Shown: one piece after another, positions 17,526 through 29,687 of the stretch
How positions within the stretch are numbered: the stretch's first letter is position 1
Layout of the letters: each line of letters starts with the position of its first letter
Assembly: GCA_951394405.1 (NCBI GenBank)
Contig: OX596344.1
Location: 1,860,001 to 1,924,000, forward strand
Direction: 5' to 3'
Source: Coprinellus micaceus
Lineage: Eukaryota; Basidiomycota; Agaricomycetes; Agaricales; Psathyrellaceae
Length of the DNA stretch: 64,000 nt
Translations under genes and position numbers: made by a program
The notes under the pieces: generated by a model
Database searches by the model: none
What the model was told of the DNA's origin: nothing
The model's input: only the letters and a program-made list of their open reading frames with translations

Positions 17526-19150
17526 ATGTCTCTTCTCAGGGTTTCTGGAACCAAGATCGTCGACGAGCAGGGCAAGGAAACCGTCCTTCGCGGTGCCGGC
17601 CTTGGAGGATGGATGAAGTACGTGCTTTTTAGTGAACTGGAGACTGGCTGGCGCTTACATATCCTGTAGCATGGAGAACTTCATTACTGGTTATCCAGGA
17701 TGCGAGTTCCAGATCAGGGAGGCCCTCACTGAAGCCATTGGTGAACAGAAGGCTTCCCTGTTCTTCGACAAGTTCCTCGAATACTTCTTCCAGGACGAAG
17801 ATGCTGCCTTCTTCAAAAGCCTGGGCCTCAACGCTATTCGCATCGCGTTCAACTACCGTCATTTCGAAGGCAAGTCGCTCCCATCTGCCCTTCCGTTCTT
17901 CAAAAGTCTGACTGATTGCAGATGATATGAACCCCCGCGTCCTCAAGGAGTCTGGGTTCAAGCATCTGGACAGGGTCATCGACATTTGTGCTAAACATGG
18001 GATCTACACCATCCTCGATATGCACACGGCCCCAGGTGGCCAGAACACCGACTGGCACTCCGACCATGGTAGCCACGTCGCGAACTGTACGTCGCCCAGT
18101 CGTTCCGAATGTCGTTCCCCCACGCTGATGTCGTTCTCTTCAAGTCTGGAACCATAAGGACTTCCAGGACCGTTCCCTTTGGCTCTGGTCCGAGCTCGCT
18201 AAGCATTATAAGGGTAACAAGTGGATTGCCGGCTACAACCCCTTGAACGAGCCCACGGATTCGAAGCACAGTCGCGTCGTCGAGTTCTACAACAAGGTCC
18301 ACCAGGTCATCCGCGCAGAGGACCCCGACCATATCATCTTCTTCGACGGCAACACCTTCGCTTCTGACTTCTCTCAGTTCGGAGACGCACACAAGAATTG
18401 GGATAATACCGCCTACTCCATCCACGATTATTCATTGTTCGGGTTCCCTAACCCACCGGAGGTGTACACTGGGACCGATGAGCAGAAACATAGGCTGAAG
18501 AGGAGCTACCAGAAGAAGAGGGCTTGGATGGATGAGCGTGGTCTGTGCGTCTGGAATGGGGAGTGGGGCCCTGTGTACGCCCGCAAGCAATACGAAGGCG
18601 AGAAAACCGACGAAATCAACACCGTGCGCTATAAGGTCCTTGAAGACCAACTGAAGCTCTACGACCAGGTATGCCGCCTGCGTTCTTATTCGGCGACTAT
18701 TCTAACCCCCTGATATAGGATCGTCTCAGCTGGTCTATCTGGCTGTACAAGGACATTGGGTTCCAGGGCATGACCTATGTTTCCCTCGAGACCAAGTACA
18801 TGACGCTCTTCGAGAAATTCCTCGCGAAGAAGCATCATCTCGCAATCGACGCATGGGGCGCCGACGATACCCAGGTCAGGCACGTATACCAACCCCTCAT
18901 CGACCACATCCTCGAACAGGTCCCCGTGGAGAACCGGGACATCTACCCCGCCCCCGTGTGGAAGGTACAGGACCGCATCGCTCGTCTCTCACGCAACATC
19001 CTTGTTTCAGAGTATCTGGTGAAGGAGTGGGCGGAGCACTTTGTTGGCCTGAGCGAACAGGAGATTGATGAGGTCGCTCAAAGCTTCAAGTTTGACAACT
19101 GCTTGAAGCGGGAAGGCTTGAACAAGGTTCTGATGGAAAACGCTCCTTAG
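17526..19150 (+). CDS. Glycoside hydrolase family 5 (probable glucosidase, intracellular)
   Basis: Five exons: 17526-17617, 17670-17869, 17922-18086, 18145-18668, 18719-19150; 470 residues. The (beta/alpha)8 GH5 motifs are all visible: LRGAGLGGWM, RIAFNYRHFEDD, DMHTAPGGQN, the acid/base Glu in NPLNEP (about 188) and the nucleophile Glu in WNGEWGP (about 292). There is no signal peptide, so it probably acts inside the cell or leaves by an unconventional route. The last 100 residues form a helical extension after the barrel. Substrate cannot be assigned from sequence: beta-1,3-glucan and glycolipid glucosides are both known for related subfamilies. Intron 2 starts with GC rather than GT; GC at 17870-17871 is the only donor that preserves the HFEDD motif. 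Confidence 0.9.
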
Positions 19151-19534
19151 TGTCCTAGATTTTCATACCAGCACCACAGTCCTGGTCCCCTTGTTGGATT
19201 ACTTCACAATTTACAAACCTTCGAGACGTCGAATCGTGTGACACGAATTGAGACGGATAAGTACCCTGGAGGGCGAGGCACGGGATACGCCACCTGGCGG
19301 TGTAGTTCTTCAGATGTCAAGCGTGCAGATCTGAGAACTCTACTCCGGATTTATGTGAAATCAATTGAATTGCTACATGTACAAAGTCATCCCCTCATAA
19401 ACGTTTCGTGTCCCTCCCTGTATCTCGGCTATGTTACATCTGCCAGGGTGCGCTTGAGAGAAAAGGGAATAAGCAATGTCAGACGTGTCGCCACCGGGAG
19501 AAGCTGCGAGTGGAGCGCACCGTTAATGTGGTTC
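19151..19534. other. Convergent 3' intergenic region
   Basis: 384 bases between the GH5 stop and the HNH nuclease stop. Presumably both 3' UTRs; no further gene seen. Confidence 0.5.
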
Positions 19535-20834
19535 TTAGCAAGCGTTCAGGTAGCTGGTCAGGGCACTCTTCTCCGCAGAATCGACTGAGAGGCCGTAATA
19601 GTACTTGACCTGGACCCAGGCACGGACATAGGTGCACCTGTAGCTGGCAAGGGGGACCATCCACTCAGCGGGATCTGGAACGTCGGAACTCATTAACCAC
19701 CGTCCGTCTACTCGAAGAAGGGGAACGAGTAGCGCTCACCCTTGTCTCCTATAGATGGTAATTTCGAAGAAAACGAGGAAAGCAGGTATTCAGTAATAGT
19801 CCACAAATGACATAGACCCATGGCTTGAGTTGCCGTAGATCTCGGGGGAGCCGGGCTTACCCTTTGCTTGGTTCAACCTGGCCAGAACGTGTGTCAGGAA
19901 GAGGTGTTTCGAGCCTATTTGTCCGGACGGAACCAAGACTCACGAGTCGGTGACTGCGACAAGCTGGGGGCGTATCAAATCGTTCGCGAATGCCTGCCTG
20001 GTCGCGCTTGACCAGTTCCTCGCGCCAGAGACCCAAGCCTTTGGTCGAGTCGTGTCAGAACACATGGCATCATCGACGCCCCTTCATGGTGCTAGAAGGG
20101 GGATTCTCGCTCCACTTACTTCCTTGAGCGGGACAAGATGATCCTGGGAGGGACATATCAGCTCCCAATGCCCGACGGGGTGAATGAACACAGCCAAAAC
20201 ACATACAATATCGAGGTCGCTGGCCAAAGTGGTCGCAACGTTGTCGTAGGGTGAGACCCAGTTGCCCGAGGTCGCCGCGCAGTTGGACGCCGTGACTACA
20301 TTCGTACCGTCCCTCTTCAACACAGCTGGAGATTAGAGCGGGTTAGTACATGTTTGGGACTGAATTGATACTCAAGAAAGGTTAAAGGGTGTTTGGCACG
20401 GATGCATGGAGCAAGGCGGACATGAGGACGATCGGAAAGGGAGGATAAAATGAAAGGCGTAGGCAAACGGCGACGTACTCTCCCTGGTGTTGCAGGCCCC
20501 GGAGACTAATTAGGTGAGCGTCAGATGAAAGATCTTCGGTAGGATTTAAGTGGAGGGACACGCACTAGTGATCCAATGGTTGAAGAGATCCCGGTCGTAC
20601 GCCGGCGAGTTGGACTCAGCTTCCACAGTGACTAGAAGCGGAGGCGCATTAGTGAAATAAACTGGTGTCTGCTGCTGGCTACATACGCGAAGCGAGGTAA
20701 GTCCTGGCCGTAGCGGCGCTGACGGGGGTGGGGAGCGCACGGCCGACGATCTCCATCCGCTCGGGCTCAGCCAAGGGAGCGGCGACAGAGAGGCCCAAGA
20801 TGGAGAGAACGACGAGAGGTACGGAGAGCTTCAT
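19535..20834 (-). CDS. Secreted HNH-type nuclease (DUF1524-like)
   Basis: Nine exons: 20834-20687, 20631-20566, 20505-20479, 20325-20207, 20143-20120, 20038-19944, 19877-19861, 19748-19740, 19674-19535; 214 residues. A signal peptide (MKLSVPLVVLSILGLSVAA) leads into a compact domain. Its core reads DLDIDHLVPLKEAWVSGA, the His-centred HNH/beta-beta-alpha-Me motif of GmrSD-C/DUF1524 nucleases, followed by NQAKGDKDPAEWM (Asn and Lys of the motif). Cysteines in GACNTRE, ASNCAA, SYRCTY and the final NAC suggest disulfides, fitting secretion. By family knowledge these are small secreted endonucleases, perhaps for nucleic-acid feeding or competition. The gene is fragmented into very small exons (24, 17 and 9 nt); every junction is GT...AG and in phase. 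Confidence 0.85.
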
Positions 20835-22204
20835 GGCAGGCGAGGAACGGAGGCTTGGCTGGAGGGGATGCGAAGCTACCCTCCTGGCATAGCACCTGCA
20901 TTGCTTTTATACCGGCATCGTTATCTGGCACACGACCTATCTATGGCTCGACGGCGGCCAAGGAAGGCTTTGCAGAGAGTATATCTGGTAAGAGACGCAT
21001 GGTTGCTAGGAGCTTCTATCAATGAGCAGCCGCCCCCTGGAGTCTGGCAACCAATCAGTCGCGCGACTGTCCTACGATGTCATTAGACGACTTCCAAGAG
21101 AGGTGCAAGAGAGCGTCGAATAAACGTGTCTTGTTCGGCGCCCATAGGGGTCTGGGGTACGGGAAACACACGACGCCCGCCACGTTCGATGCTTTCAAAA
21201 GAACCACACAAAAAGGGACACCCAACCGCGCACGGGCGTCCTGTAAACCGGTTAGACACACATACCACATGTGAACACGTTGCTACATACCTGTCTTCGT
21301 CCATGTAGACAAGTATATTCAACTTCCCAACAAATGGAAAATGACCGATTTCGAATGTCGAACCAGTGATTGCAATCCTGTTCGTCGCCGCAATCCCCAC
21401 ATCTGGGCAAGAAGAATACGGTTCGACACCCAGGTCACTCCAATGAGCGCCCACGAGCCCCAGTCGATCCACAAGGGAACCTCGGAACCGCCGCTACAGC
21501 TCCTGAGCTCAACGAAAGGGGAGACACCAGATAAGGGTGCAACATAAGGTGACAGAAGACTGAGATCTGCCACGCCACATGAGACAGGCTATATTTTGGA
21601 GGGGATCTGCATGGATAAGCGGGTCAGGGGAGCAGAACTGAGCAGAAACAATAAACGAGTGGCGAAGTAGAGAAGTCAGTGCAAAGCATGGGTTTCGGGG
21701 TTCATCGGTTCCGCTCGTGTAATCCCATGGGTTCCAACTCGCTGGTCACATCTGCGCAATCGCTCAGGAACAATGCAAGGTACCAAACCCATGGAGGAGA
21801 CGACGCGGCACATGTAAAAAGGGTGGCAATGAGGTTTTGGGACAGGCCTGGAGGGAGCCTGAGGGTTGGTGCTGCCTGAGCATGCGTGGCGGTCGTAGAT
21901 TTCGATGCATAAAGAGATTACACTGACAGAATCAACTCAGTCGATTGCTAGAGTATGCTGAGACGGAGAAAGCAACAAATGAGTCGATTCGAAGTACCCG
22001 GAATGGAAGAATATCAAGAAGTTGAAGTGTGTTCAGGTTGGGGGTGAGCCAAGTTAGAGCCTGGGTCAAGGCGTTGCCGCTGTTGGGATGTTGCGGCTAA
22101 CTCCGGAATCACGTGGATGGAAATGAGCGCGTCGCGCCACGGCGAAACAGGTTCCAGTTGCTTCAAACTATATCGACCCTTCTTGGTCGTTCTAGCTCTA
22201 GAAA
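20835..22204. other. Divergent intergenic region between the HNH and NBS1 genes
   Basis: About 1.37 kb. It contains the TATA box of the HNH gene and the promoter side of NBS1. The open frames seen are short and show no family motif. No gene is called. Confidence 0.5.
20905..20911 (-). promoter_or_regulatory. TATA box of the HNH nuclease gene
   Basis: TATAAAA on the minus strand, about 70 bases upstream of the ATG at 20834. Confidence 0.5.
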
Positions 22205-25200
22205 ATGTGGATTGTAATAGGCCCATTTGACGGGGATGGGTCTGGTGCTGTAAACTTCCAGAGTAAGTGGAGTTGCGTTGACAAAACATCGTTTCTAATA
22301 TCATATTCAGAGACCAAGCTTCTCAGGACCAACAAGGAGTATACATTCGGACGCAAGGGTACACCCCTGCTGGTGAATAGCAAGAAGATCTCTGGAGAGC
22401 ATGGGGTGTTCCAAGTTGGAAAGTTCAATACAGAGGATCCAGTAAGTCATGCTGTTAAATGGTGGACATCGTTCTGACAGCTGCAGACCGCAACGCCTAC
22501 ACTCACTTTCAAGAGTCTCAAGAAGCCGTTCCAGTTCAACAGAGGGGACGGCAGTAGCAATATTGCGGGAGAGTATGTGCAAGAGCTGCAGGATGGTGAC
22601 GAGATTGTCGTAGTGAACATTGTGCATATCAAGTGCGTGTCATCTTGTCCTGGGCGCTTCTTTTGCGACTAACGGGTTGCAGGATTCGGTGGCTGCGAGT
22701 ATGTTGTTACTCGAGCATTCCAAGTGGACTAGAGTCCGAATGCACGTCTCTAGGTCCGTTCGATGTCTTCAGAGACGAGCCTGGACTGACGTCAAACAGG
22801 AATTAACCTCACATCCCAACCCTCTGCGGAAGCCACGCATCACCTCACGCCCACTCTCACTCTCACTGCCTCCCTAGCTGCCTCATTGATATCCTCGACG
22901 CAGCTCGTCAAGCCGGAGTGGCTGCGGGACGTGGTCCATCTGGGAGACGGCGCACACACTCTCCCTGCAGCCACCCTAGCCAAGTACAGGCCCAAACTCG
23001 ACGCCAACATTGAAAAACGGCACCAGAACCACAACCTCTGGGACCCGAATGAGGGTCGGCTGAGAATCTTCAAGGACTTCCGCTTCCTCTGCGTCGGCGA
23101 AAAGGCTCGGGAGGTCCCCCTGGACCTGCGCCAGATGATCGCTCGAGGCGAGGGGACACTGGAGAGCTTTGACATCCACCTAGGTGTAGACAAATTTCGC
23201 CAGGCGATCACGAGAGGGAAGAGTAAGGAAGGGAAGAGGCTGGTGCTCGTGGGTGATGAGGTTATGTTGGGTGCTGCTGTGGGTGGGGACGTTTTGGAGG
23301 AGTTTGGAGAGGAGGCGAAGCTTTCTGGGTTGTCGTTCCACTCCCCGGACGCTCTGGTCCAAGCAGTACTCGACACAGATACGTCGAGCCTAGAGGCTCA
23401 GTCTCTCAAACGGAAAGCGCGACCCCTATCTCCCCAGCCAGAGGAGGAAGCCCCAGCCCCGCCGCGACCCCCGAAGCGCCCTCCTAGAGTAGCCACGTCG
23501 CGTGAGTGTTCTGCTCAGCCTCGTGAAACCCCGGCGTCGGAGACGCCCCAGCCGCCGATTGTGCGCTTGAAACGCATCAGGCGCAACCCCGTCGCGGATG
23601 TGGTGACTGGACACGACGATCCGTCCGCGATTCTCAACGGACCTCCAGACCTTAGTGACAAGCCCCCGAGTATCACTGTAAGTCCTATGCTATGTTCTAT
23701 CACACGAAAGCTGATCTTTCGCAGCAAGCAACTCCTGGTCGACCTGTACGACTCAAACGCCGTACGCGGCAAGGCAGCGCTGAACCCGCCTCCCAGAACG
23801 CAGCCGAGGAATCCTTCCAGGTACCTGATACTGTCCAGGAACCCCCTTTGAAGCGGTTCAAAGCCCTCTTCGAAGCCAGCAATCCCACCAACCTAGGCAC
23901 CATGAGCTCGGGCTCCATCTTAGACTCCCAGTACAACGATGACGCTTACAACGGCGGGGGTAGCCTGGCCATGGGGACGATATCTCAGACGCAAATGGAG
24001 ACCGCAACGACACAGTCGAAAGGGAGCGGGGGCTCGAAGGGGAGGACCACGAGCTCACTTCCAGCGTTGAGGGAGGAGGAGGAGGAGACCGGGCCATCCA
24101 CGTTTGGGCTAAGGGCGGCGGCGGCGGTAAAGAGGAAGAGGGCAGGGGGAGCGGGTGAGGATGGGGATGTGGTTATGGATGATGTGGAGGGTCATCCACC
24201 TTCGAAAAAGAGGGCAACTGGGACTTCGCAGTCAGAATCGGTCGAAGACGAACACCCTGCACCACCGAACGCTCAACCGCGTGCTACGAGTAAGCCCCCG
24301 TCCTCCCGTCCAGGCGGAGCTGGGGCCTCAAACGCCGCGGACTCGTCCTCCAAAAGCAAGTCCAAGACAAAGGGCAGCGGTGCCGTGGCGGGACAACCGG
24401 ACGAAGACTCTGCATTCCTCAAAGCCGTGGCCTCTACCAAGCGGGGAAAGAAGAAGGAAGACGACTTCGACCGCGAGTTCAACAAACTCAAGATATCCAA
24501 ACCTGACCTTGCGCCTGTGGAGGACGAGCCAGAGAAGGAGTGGGCCGTCCTCGCTGAGTTTGGGGACGATTCAGGGCTGAGGGGGAATTTCATGACAATT
24601 ATGGAGATGGAGGTGTTCAAGGAGAGGGATTCGAATGGGAGGAGGATGGAGGGGGCGAGTGGGGCGGGGTTGAAGCCGGAGTGGCAAGGGAGGCCCAATT
24701 TTAAGAAGTTTAAGAAGGTGAGTTGCAGTTGATCGAACGAGAGGGTGGGGTGTGATGCTTACCCCGTGTCGCTTTGTAGAAGGATACGAGGTCTGAGAGA
24801 CCGAAGATTGTTTTGTTCTCGAGCAATGGGGAAGACAACCCGGGGCAATGTAAGGCTATTATCAGCCTCTTTGAAGCTTTACTGACAATACTCTCCGCGA
24901 TACAGCTTACTGGAAAGGGGACAAGTCTCAACTCCGCCCTCAGGCCAAACCCGCTGCTCGCCGTGCCGCCAGCACTGCACGTTCGCCTCCACCACCATCA
25001 GACGGTGAAGGAGAAGGGGAACAGGCTCCAGTACCGATCGCCAAGAAACGCACCCAAACCCAGACTCAGTCTCGTGCCCTATCTAGGTCGAGGGCGACTT
25101 CGCGAGCCAGGTCGATCGAGCCCGCACATGCACCAGCGAGGAGAACGGCGACTCGCAAGGCCACGGCTCCTATTATCGAAGAGTCCGACGAAGATAAAGC

Positions 25201-25513
25201 TCAAGAAAGTCAGATGACCAGGAGGAGCCAGAGGAGTAAGAGCCAGAAATCCGAGGCGCTGTTCCTCCCCGATGATGAGGAGGATGAAGAGGATGAAGAC
25301 TTTGGGGACGGGAACGATGGCGCGTTCAAGGCCGACTTCGATGTGGACATGGACGATGATGATGACGATGCGGAGACGTCGACGTTGAAGTCGAAGGAGA
25401 GCTCCTACCCGAAGAGGGGAGCGCCGGCGAAGAAGTCGGCGGCACCTGTGAGGAGGACTAAGCGCCCGGTGAGGGATGATTCGGATGATGATGCCGTTTT
25501 TAAGGGGTTCTGA
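22205..25513 (+). CDS. NBS1: NBS1/nibrin-like subunit of the MRN double-strand-break complex
   Basis: Eight exons: 22205-22262, 22311-22441, 22487-22632, 22683-22753, 22800-23677, 23725-24717, 24780-24849, 24906-25513; 984 residues. An N-terminal FHA domain (about 1-100) shows EYTFGRK and KKISGEHGVF. Tandem BRCT-type domains follow (about 115-330; KPEWLRDVV marks the end of the first). A long disordered Ser/Pro/Lys middle leads to the Mre11-binding motif RPNFKKFKK at about 751-759, which ends exactly at an intron. The C-terminus is strongly acidic and closes with DDDAVFKGF, reminiscent of the acidic-aromatic ATM/Tel1-binding tail. By family knowledge it recruits Mre11-Rad50 to DNA breaks in the nucleus and activates Tel1. 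Intron 4 uses the weak donor GTCCGT. Confidence 0.88.
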
Positions 25514-26113
25514 GTGGTGGATGCGAGGGGCAGGTGTCGCTTTGGTACTTGGACGGTGTGCTTTCCCCCCAATTTCTCCGAGATCACCCTTTCTTTCTTC
25601 TCTATCCACGCTTTCCATGCTTTCTTACCTCTTGCTATGCTCATTACTATCTCGTTCGCAGGACGGATTACGACTCCTCTTTGTCCCTATCGTATTGTAC
25701 ATGCATATTTCCTGTTACTTAATGTCTGCCTTTTGTCGAAATCGTGACGACGGCTGTCTCCTTGACTGCTGATGATTTTACCGTGCTGACCAGTCTGTGG
25801 GCGCTCATTTTCTAATTAGGGCGCCGGAGATGCGAGAAGTGCGGAACTTCAAGGACAGTGGAGCGGTGGGAACTTGGTTCAGTCTCATTCAAGTTGCTTG
25901 GTCGTCAGCCCTCTTCTTGACGCTCTCTACTGACCATTCCCCCCGCTTTCTTGCCTGGGAGCTAGAGGGTGTCCTCCGGTTAGCGGAGCTGGTTGAACTC
26001 TTAACTTTTCGAAGCGCCGATCGGGCTGATGCACCCTCCATCACCTTCCCCACCAGAGTGAGTCGGTTCCCGTTCCTGTTCTACATTCATCAGTTAACAG
26101 CAACCCGCTAGGG
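25514..26113. other. Intergenic region
   Basis: 600 bases between NBS1 and the next plus-strand gene: pyrimidine-rich 3' flank (25560-25690), then promoter sequence. No gene seen. Confidence 0.5.
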
Positions 26114-27621
26114 ATGGCCCCTCCTCTGGAATCCTCCATATCAGTGAGTATCATTCTTGCTCAATACGAGAGTGACTCTAAGGCATTGTTCAGTCCAGGA
26201 CGTCCGGAATCTGAGCCTCGATAATCTTGAGGTCCAACGACTTGAAAACGCTCGGGTTTGGGCCCAGCTTGAAGTGGATCCACACCTCGGTCGCGTGCCT
26301 CTAGATTCTGAGATACCTTCTTCTGCGCAAGTTGACTCCCTGAATCCTACCATGGCAATGTTAAGCCTGAATGAGGGCGCGGAGATGAGAGGTGCGTCTC
26401 AAAGCTGTCGTTGTGCTTGAGCATCGGTTGACTGGGGCCATGGTAGATAACGAATCCACGGAGTATGTTACTCAAGAGTCAACCGTTGCACTTGACCTTC
26501 AGGACTATCACTCCGACTTTGCTTTTCCGACCGCTTTTGCGGACGACCTCCATGTTCTATTCCCTCCTCATTCTTCAAACGGTCCAATGGGAGCAGATTC
26601 CCTCAACATTGAGGCGCTCCCCCGCCCTTCCTCTTCCATCTCCTCGCAAACTTCTCGGGCCAAGCGACAACGGAGACGGAGGCGGGTTACCTCGGGAAGC
26701 GCGGCAAATGGGGTCCTCTCGCTTGATTACACGCACAGGCATCTAACCAAAAGCGCCACCGGTCGCAAGCCCTTTTACCAGCCAATGCGACCACCCCCAA
26801 TCTCTTCGTTTCTTCGGCGGCGATCCGTCTCTACCCCCCATCGGGGTCCTTCTCATTCCGCCGTGGAACTTTGCCTTGACACACCACCTCCCTCCGCGGC
26901 GATGGCGTACCCCGACTACATCATGAGCCTAGCAGGAGAGCTAGGGAAGGGCGAAAATGTATACCCGCTGTGGTATCTGATCCTGACATTCTGGTTCCCA
27001 GAGCATGAGGGATACGAAGTGGTCAACGGGTGGACTCCTCGGGTACCTGGGGACCCGGAGGGGCCTGGGTATGAAGTGGGGATGTTCAGGCCCGTCGAGG
27101 CTACCCTTGCCGTAATATGGAAGGGGAATAGGGCTCGCGGTCGAACGGCTCAGAGCCTCGCCGGCAGTCCAGTTGTCGCAATTCAAATTTCCCAGGAGCC
27201 CTCCGCCGTGGCGACGACGCCATTGACAAAATCAGAGATGAAGCGCTCAGCAGAGCGGCTGTTTGGCGACGCAGCGCTTTACAGCGAGCTACCTACGCTC
27301 TGCGTCCTTTCTGCGATCGGAAAGACAGTTTGGGGCGGGTTCGTGAGGTCGACAGATGCCACTGCTGATACGAGTCACGCACGTGAATTGAAACGAGAGG
27401 TCGGAGAATGGGACTGGTTTGGATCCGGTTGGGAGAAGGATGTCTGTCAAGAATATTGTTCTGAACAGTCAGGTGGAAACATGGATCGCTGCGGCAGATC
27501 GAGAAACGCGAGTATGTTGACGGGGGAAGGGAAGGACTGGGAGTCGGTGGTTTCTTCAGAGGCTTTCGACATGCTGGGTAGATGTTTCTCTGCTCTGAAA
27601 GTTAATTGTATAGCTCAATAG
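26114..27621 (+). CDS. Hypothetical protein, orphan
   Basis: Three exons: 26114-26143, 26199-26391, 26447-27621; 465 residues. I do not recognise a family. The N-terminal 75 residues are charged and helical-looking (DVRNLSLDNLEVQRLENARV). A Ser/Arg-rich middle has a basic cluster (RAKRQRRRRRV near residue 150, a possible nuclear signal). The C-terminal half is better ordered and aromatic (VYPLWYLILTFWFPEHEGY; ELPTLCVLSAIGKTVWGGF). Intron 1 has two equally framed solutions: GTGAGT donor at 26144 with acceptor at 26198, used here, or donor at 26148 with acceptor at 26193, which adds a few residues. Confidence is good that it is coding, none as to role. Confidence 0.65.
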
Positions 27622-28134
27622 TATCCGTTCCATGTTGGTTCCTTTAATCATTAGTCTCTGCAGTCAAAGCTCTCCCGCGGTTACGCCAAGTAGGCCTGGT
27701 TGGGCTTGAGGTCTGAGGTACGGTTGAAACGATGATATGGACGGGCTGATTGGGCAATTTGGCCGTCGACGAGAGGGTAGGTTTACAGTGCTCCATTTTT
27801 CCCATCTGGTAAGATAGACGAGAGGTTAGTGATGCTAGACAAGAATAACTTGAGAGCTCTAACGATTTCGGATTCCGGTATGGGGAGCGCTAGTGGGAGA
27901 AGATAGGCCCAGCGAGATACCAAACTAGTTACGGGTGCCTATGGACAAGCCAAGTCAAGCACTCATCAGCGGCTTGTCAGAAACGAGGGCATTTAACTGG
28001 CCAGAGATATAGGAAAACGCTACCTGCGATATCTTGGTGCCGACTTTGAACATGGGCGAGTACCCAACGATCGTTTTACGTAACAACCGTGATTGTGCCA
28101 CTTGCATCACTCAGGCTCTCCGTCCTCACTCACG
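27622..28134. other. Intergenic region
   Basis: 513 bases between the orphan gene and the first copy of a tandem pair. No open frame worth calling. Confidence 0.5.
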
Positions 28135-28902
28135 ATGTCTACGAAAGCGTAAGCCACTCATTTCAACCCAATTACTCTGGATCTGACTATCGTGGTTCGC
28201 GATGCCACAAAATTAGCTATAACAAAGCCTTTCCTCGGCAGCTCAGGCACAAGCAAGACCGCCCTATCCCTCCGGCGGGATTGACTCGGAGTGGAACGCA
28301 AGTGCCCGTGTACCATTTGGGCTGGATGATCAGGGTCAAAAGAATTGGCATATACTGCCCTACATATCCAGGTGTCGACACATACCTTGTACTGCCTAAC
28401 TGGCTCCAGCACGGGTGTGAACCCGCCTCACAGGAGGACTTGGACCGTCAAGGGTAAGTGAAGAGTACGCCATGACCGCGATGGCTTGACTAACTCATCT
28501 TTCCCCCCAAGATTAATGACTCCCGAGGTCCACGCCTTTGGCCGCGACCATGTGTTTATACAAATCGCCAGCAACGAACGGAAGTCAATCCAGTATCTCC
28601 ACACCGAGGCCGGCATCAAAAAGGTCGTCGACCAAGCGTTTCTCGCCCTTGGCCTTGAGCAGGGCTCGTTTGATCCTTTCACCAACCTGCTTTGGGTTCG
28701 TTGGACCGGAAAGGGAGGGAAGTTTCCAGAGCTCAAGTTCCCTTGCATTGGGGAACACTACTGGCCGCACGAACCAGCTGAGCCAGAGTCCGAAACTTCG
28801 ACAGATGCCACCCCCGAGGAGAAACTCCCTCAGGTAGCTCCTGAGCTAGTCTACATCATCACAAGAAAGTATTTTGAGAAAGCCGAGGCATACATGACGT
28901 AG
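28135..28902 (+). CDS. Hypothetical protein, intact copy of a tandem pair
   Basis: Three exons: 28135-28148 (14 nt), 28217-28453, 28512-28902; 213 residues. Family not recognised. The C-terminal 125 residues are shared with the duplicate at 29688-30050: IQYLHTEAG, VVDQAFLALG, the ELKFP...IGEHYWP block and a charged tail PEEKLPQVAPE. The second exon (about 79 residues, with GIYCPTYPGVDTYLVLP) has no counterpart in the duplicate. The start was chosen at 28135 because the same 14-nt first exon followed by a GTAAG donor occurs in the duplicate. No signal peptide or membrane segment. Confidence 0.6.
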
Positions 28903-29687
28903 AATACACCCCAGCTTTTGTATCATTCCTAAGTAACCAGTGTTTGGCTTCGACCTTGTAATTGTATTTCCCCTGATTTGACATCGAATCTAGAATCCAT
29001 GATATGCTGTTCTTCATCTTGAGTTATTTTTTATACCCATCCCACCGCATTTTCGACTTTCTCTTTACATTTTGGTATCGCGCGTTGTACCGGCTCGACG
29101 ATCACGTGCATGTACCTAAAAAAGATAGACTCGCGAACCGCGTTCAACCGCCAGTACTGATGATTCTGGAATCCTGGATCTGCCGAGGTGACACTCACTT
29201 GTACTTCTTCCCCACCGCGACAACAGGGAAAAGCGAGATACCACATTCAGACACACCCTCTTTCATATGGAAGTGACACGTATTTCATACACTGCACACA
29301 CAAAGCCGCAAACAAGAGGGCAGAAGCGACGTTTTCCCCTATGGACGCGGGTTCACAGGAGGGTCTACCCCAGTCAATCCCCCTCCAAACCCTGCCAATC
29401 TCCAATCAGTCCCAGCGCCCCCAGTAGGCGCCCGGTGGGATTCACGGCCTGGTTCAACCGCTTCCGGTCCTTGTGCATTTACTTTCTCTGATACCGATTT
29501 AGCAACGTCCAATCTTATCCGCTCCAATGGGCTAATGGGCCCTTTGGATAGCATTCACAGGGTAGATTATCACGTAGAAGGCGTCAAAGGGGGGGATGGT
29601 GGATCGTGCAAACGGTGTTCGGCGGTACTTGCTGTCACCAAGAAGGTGAGCCACTTGCATTATTTCAGCGATTTGCTCTCCCCCGTC
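28903..29687. other. Intergenic region between tandem copies
   Basis: 785 bases. No gene identified; it should hold the 3' UTR of the first copy and the promoter of the second. Confidence 0.5.
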
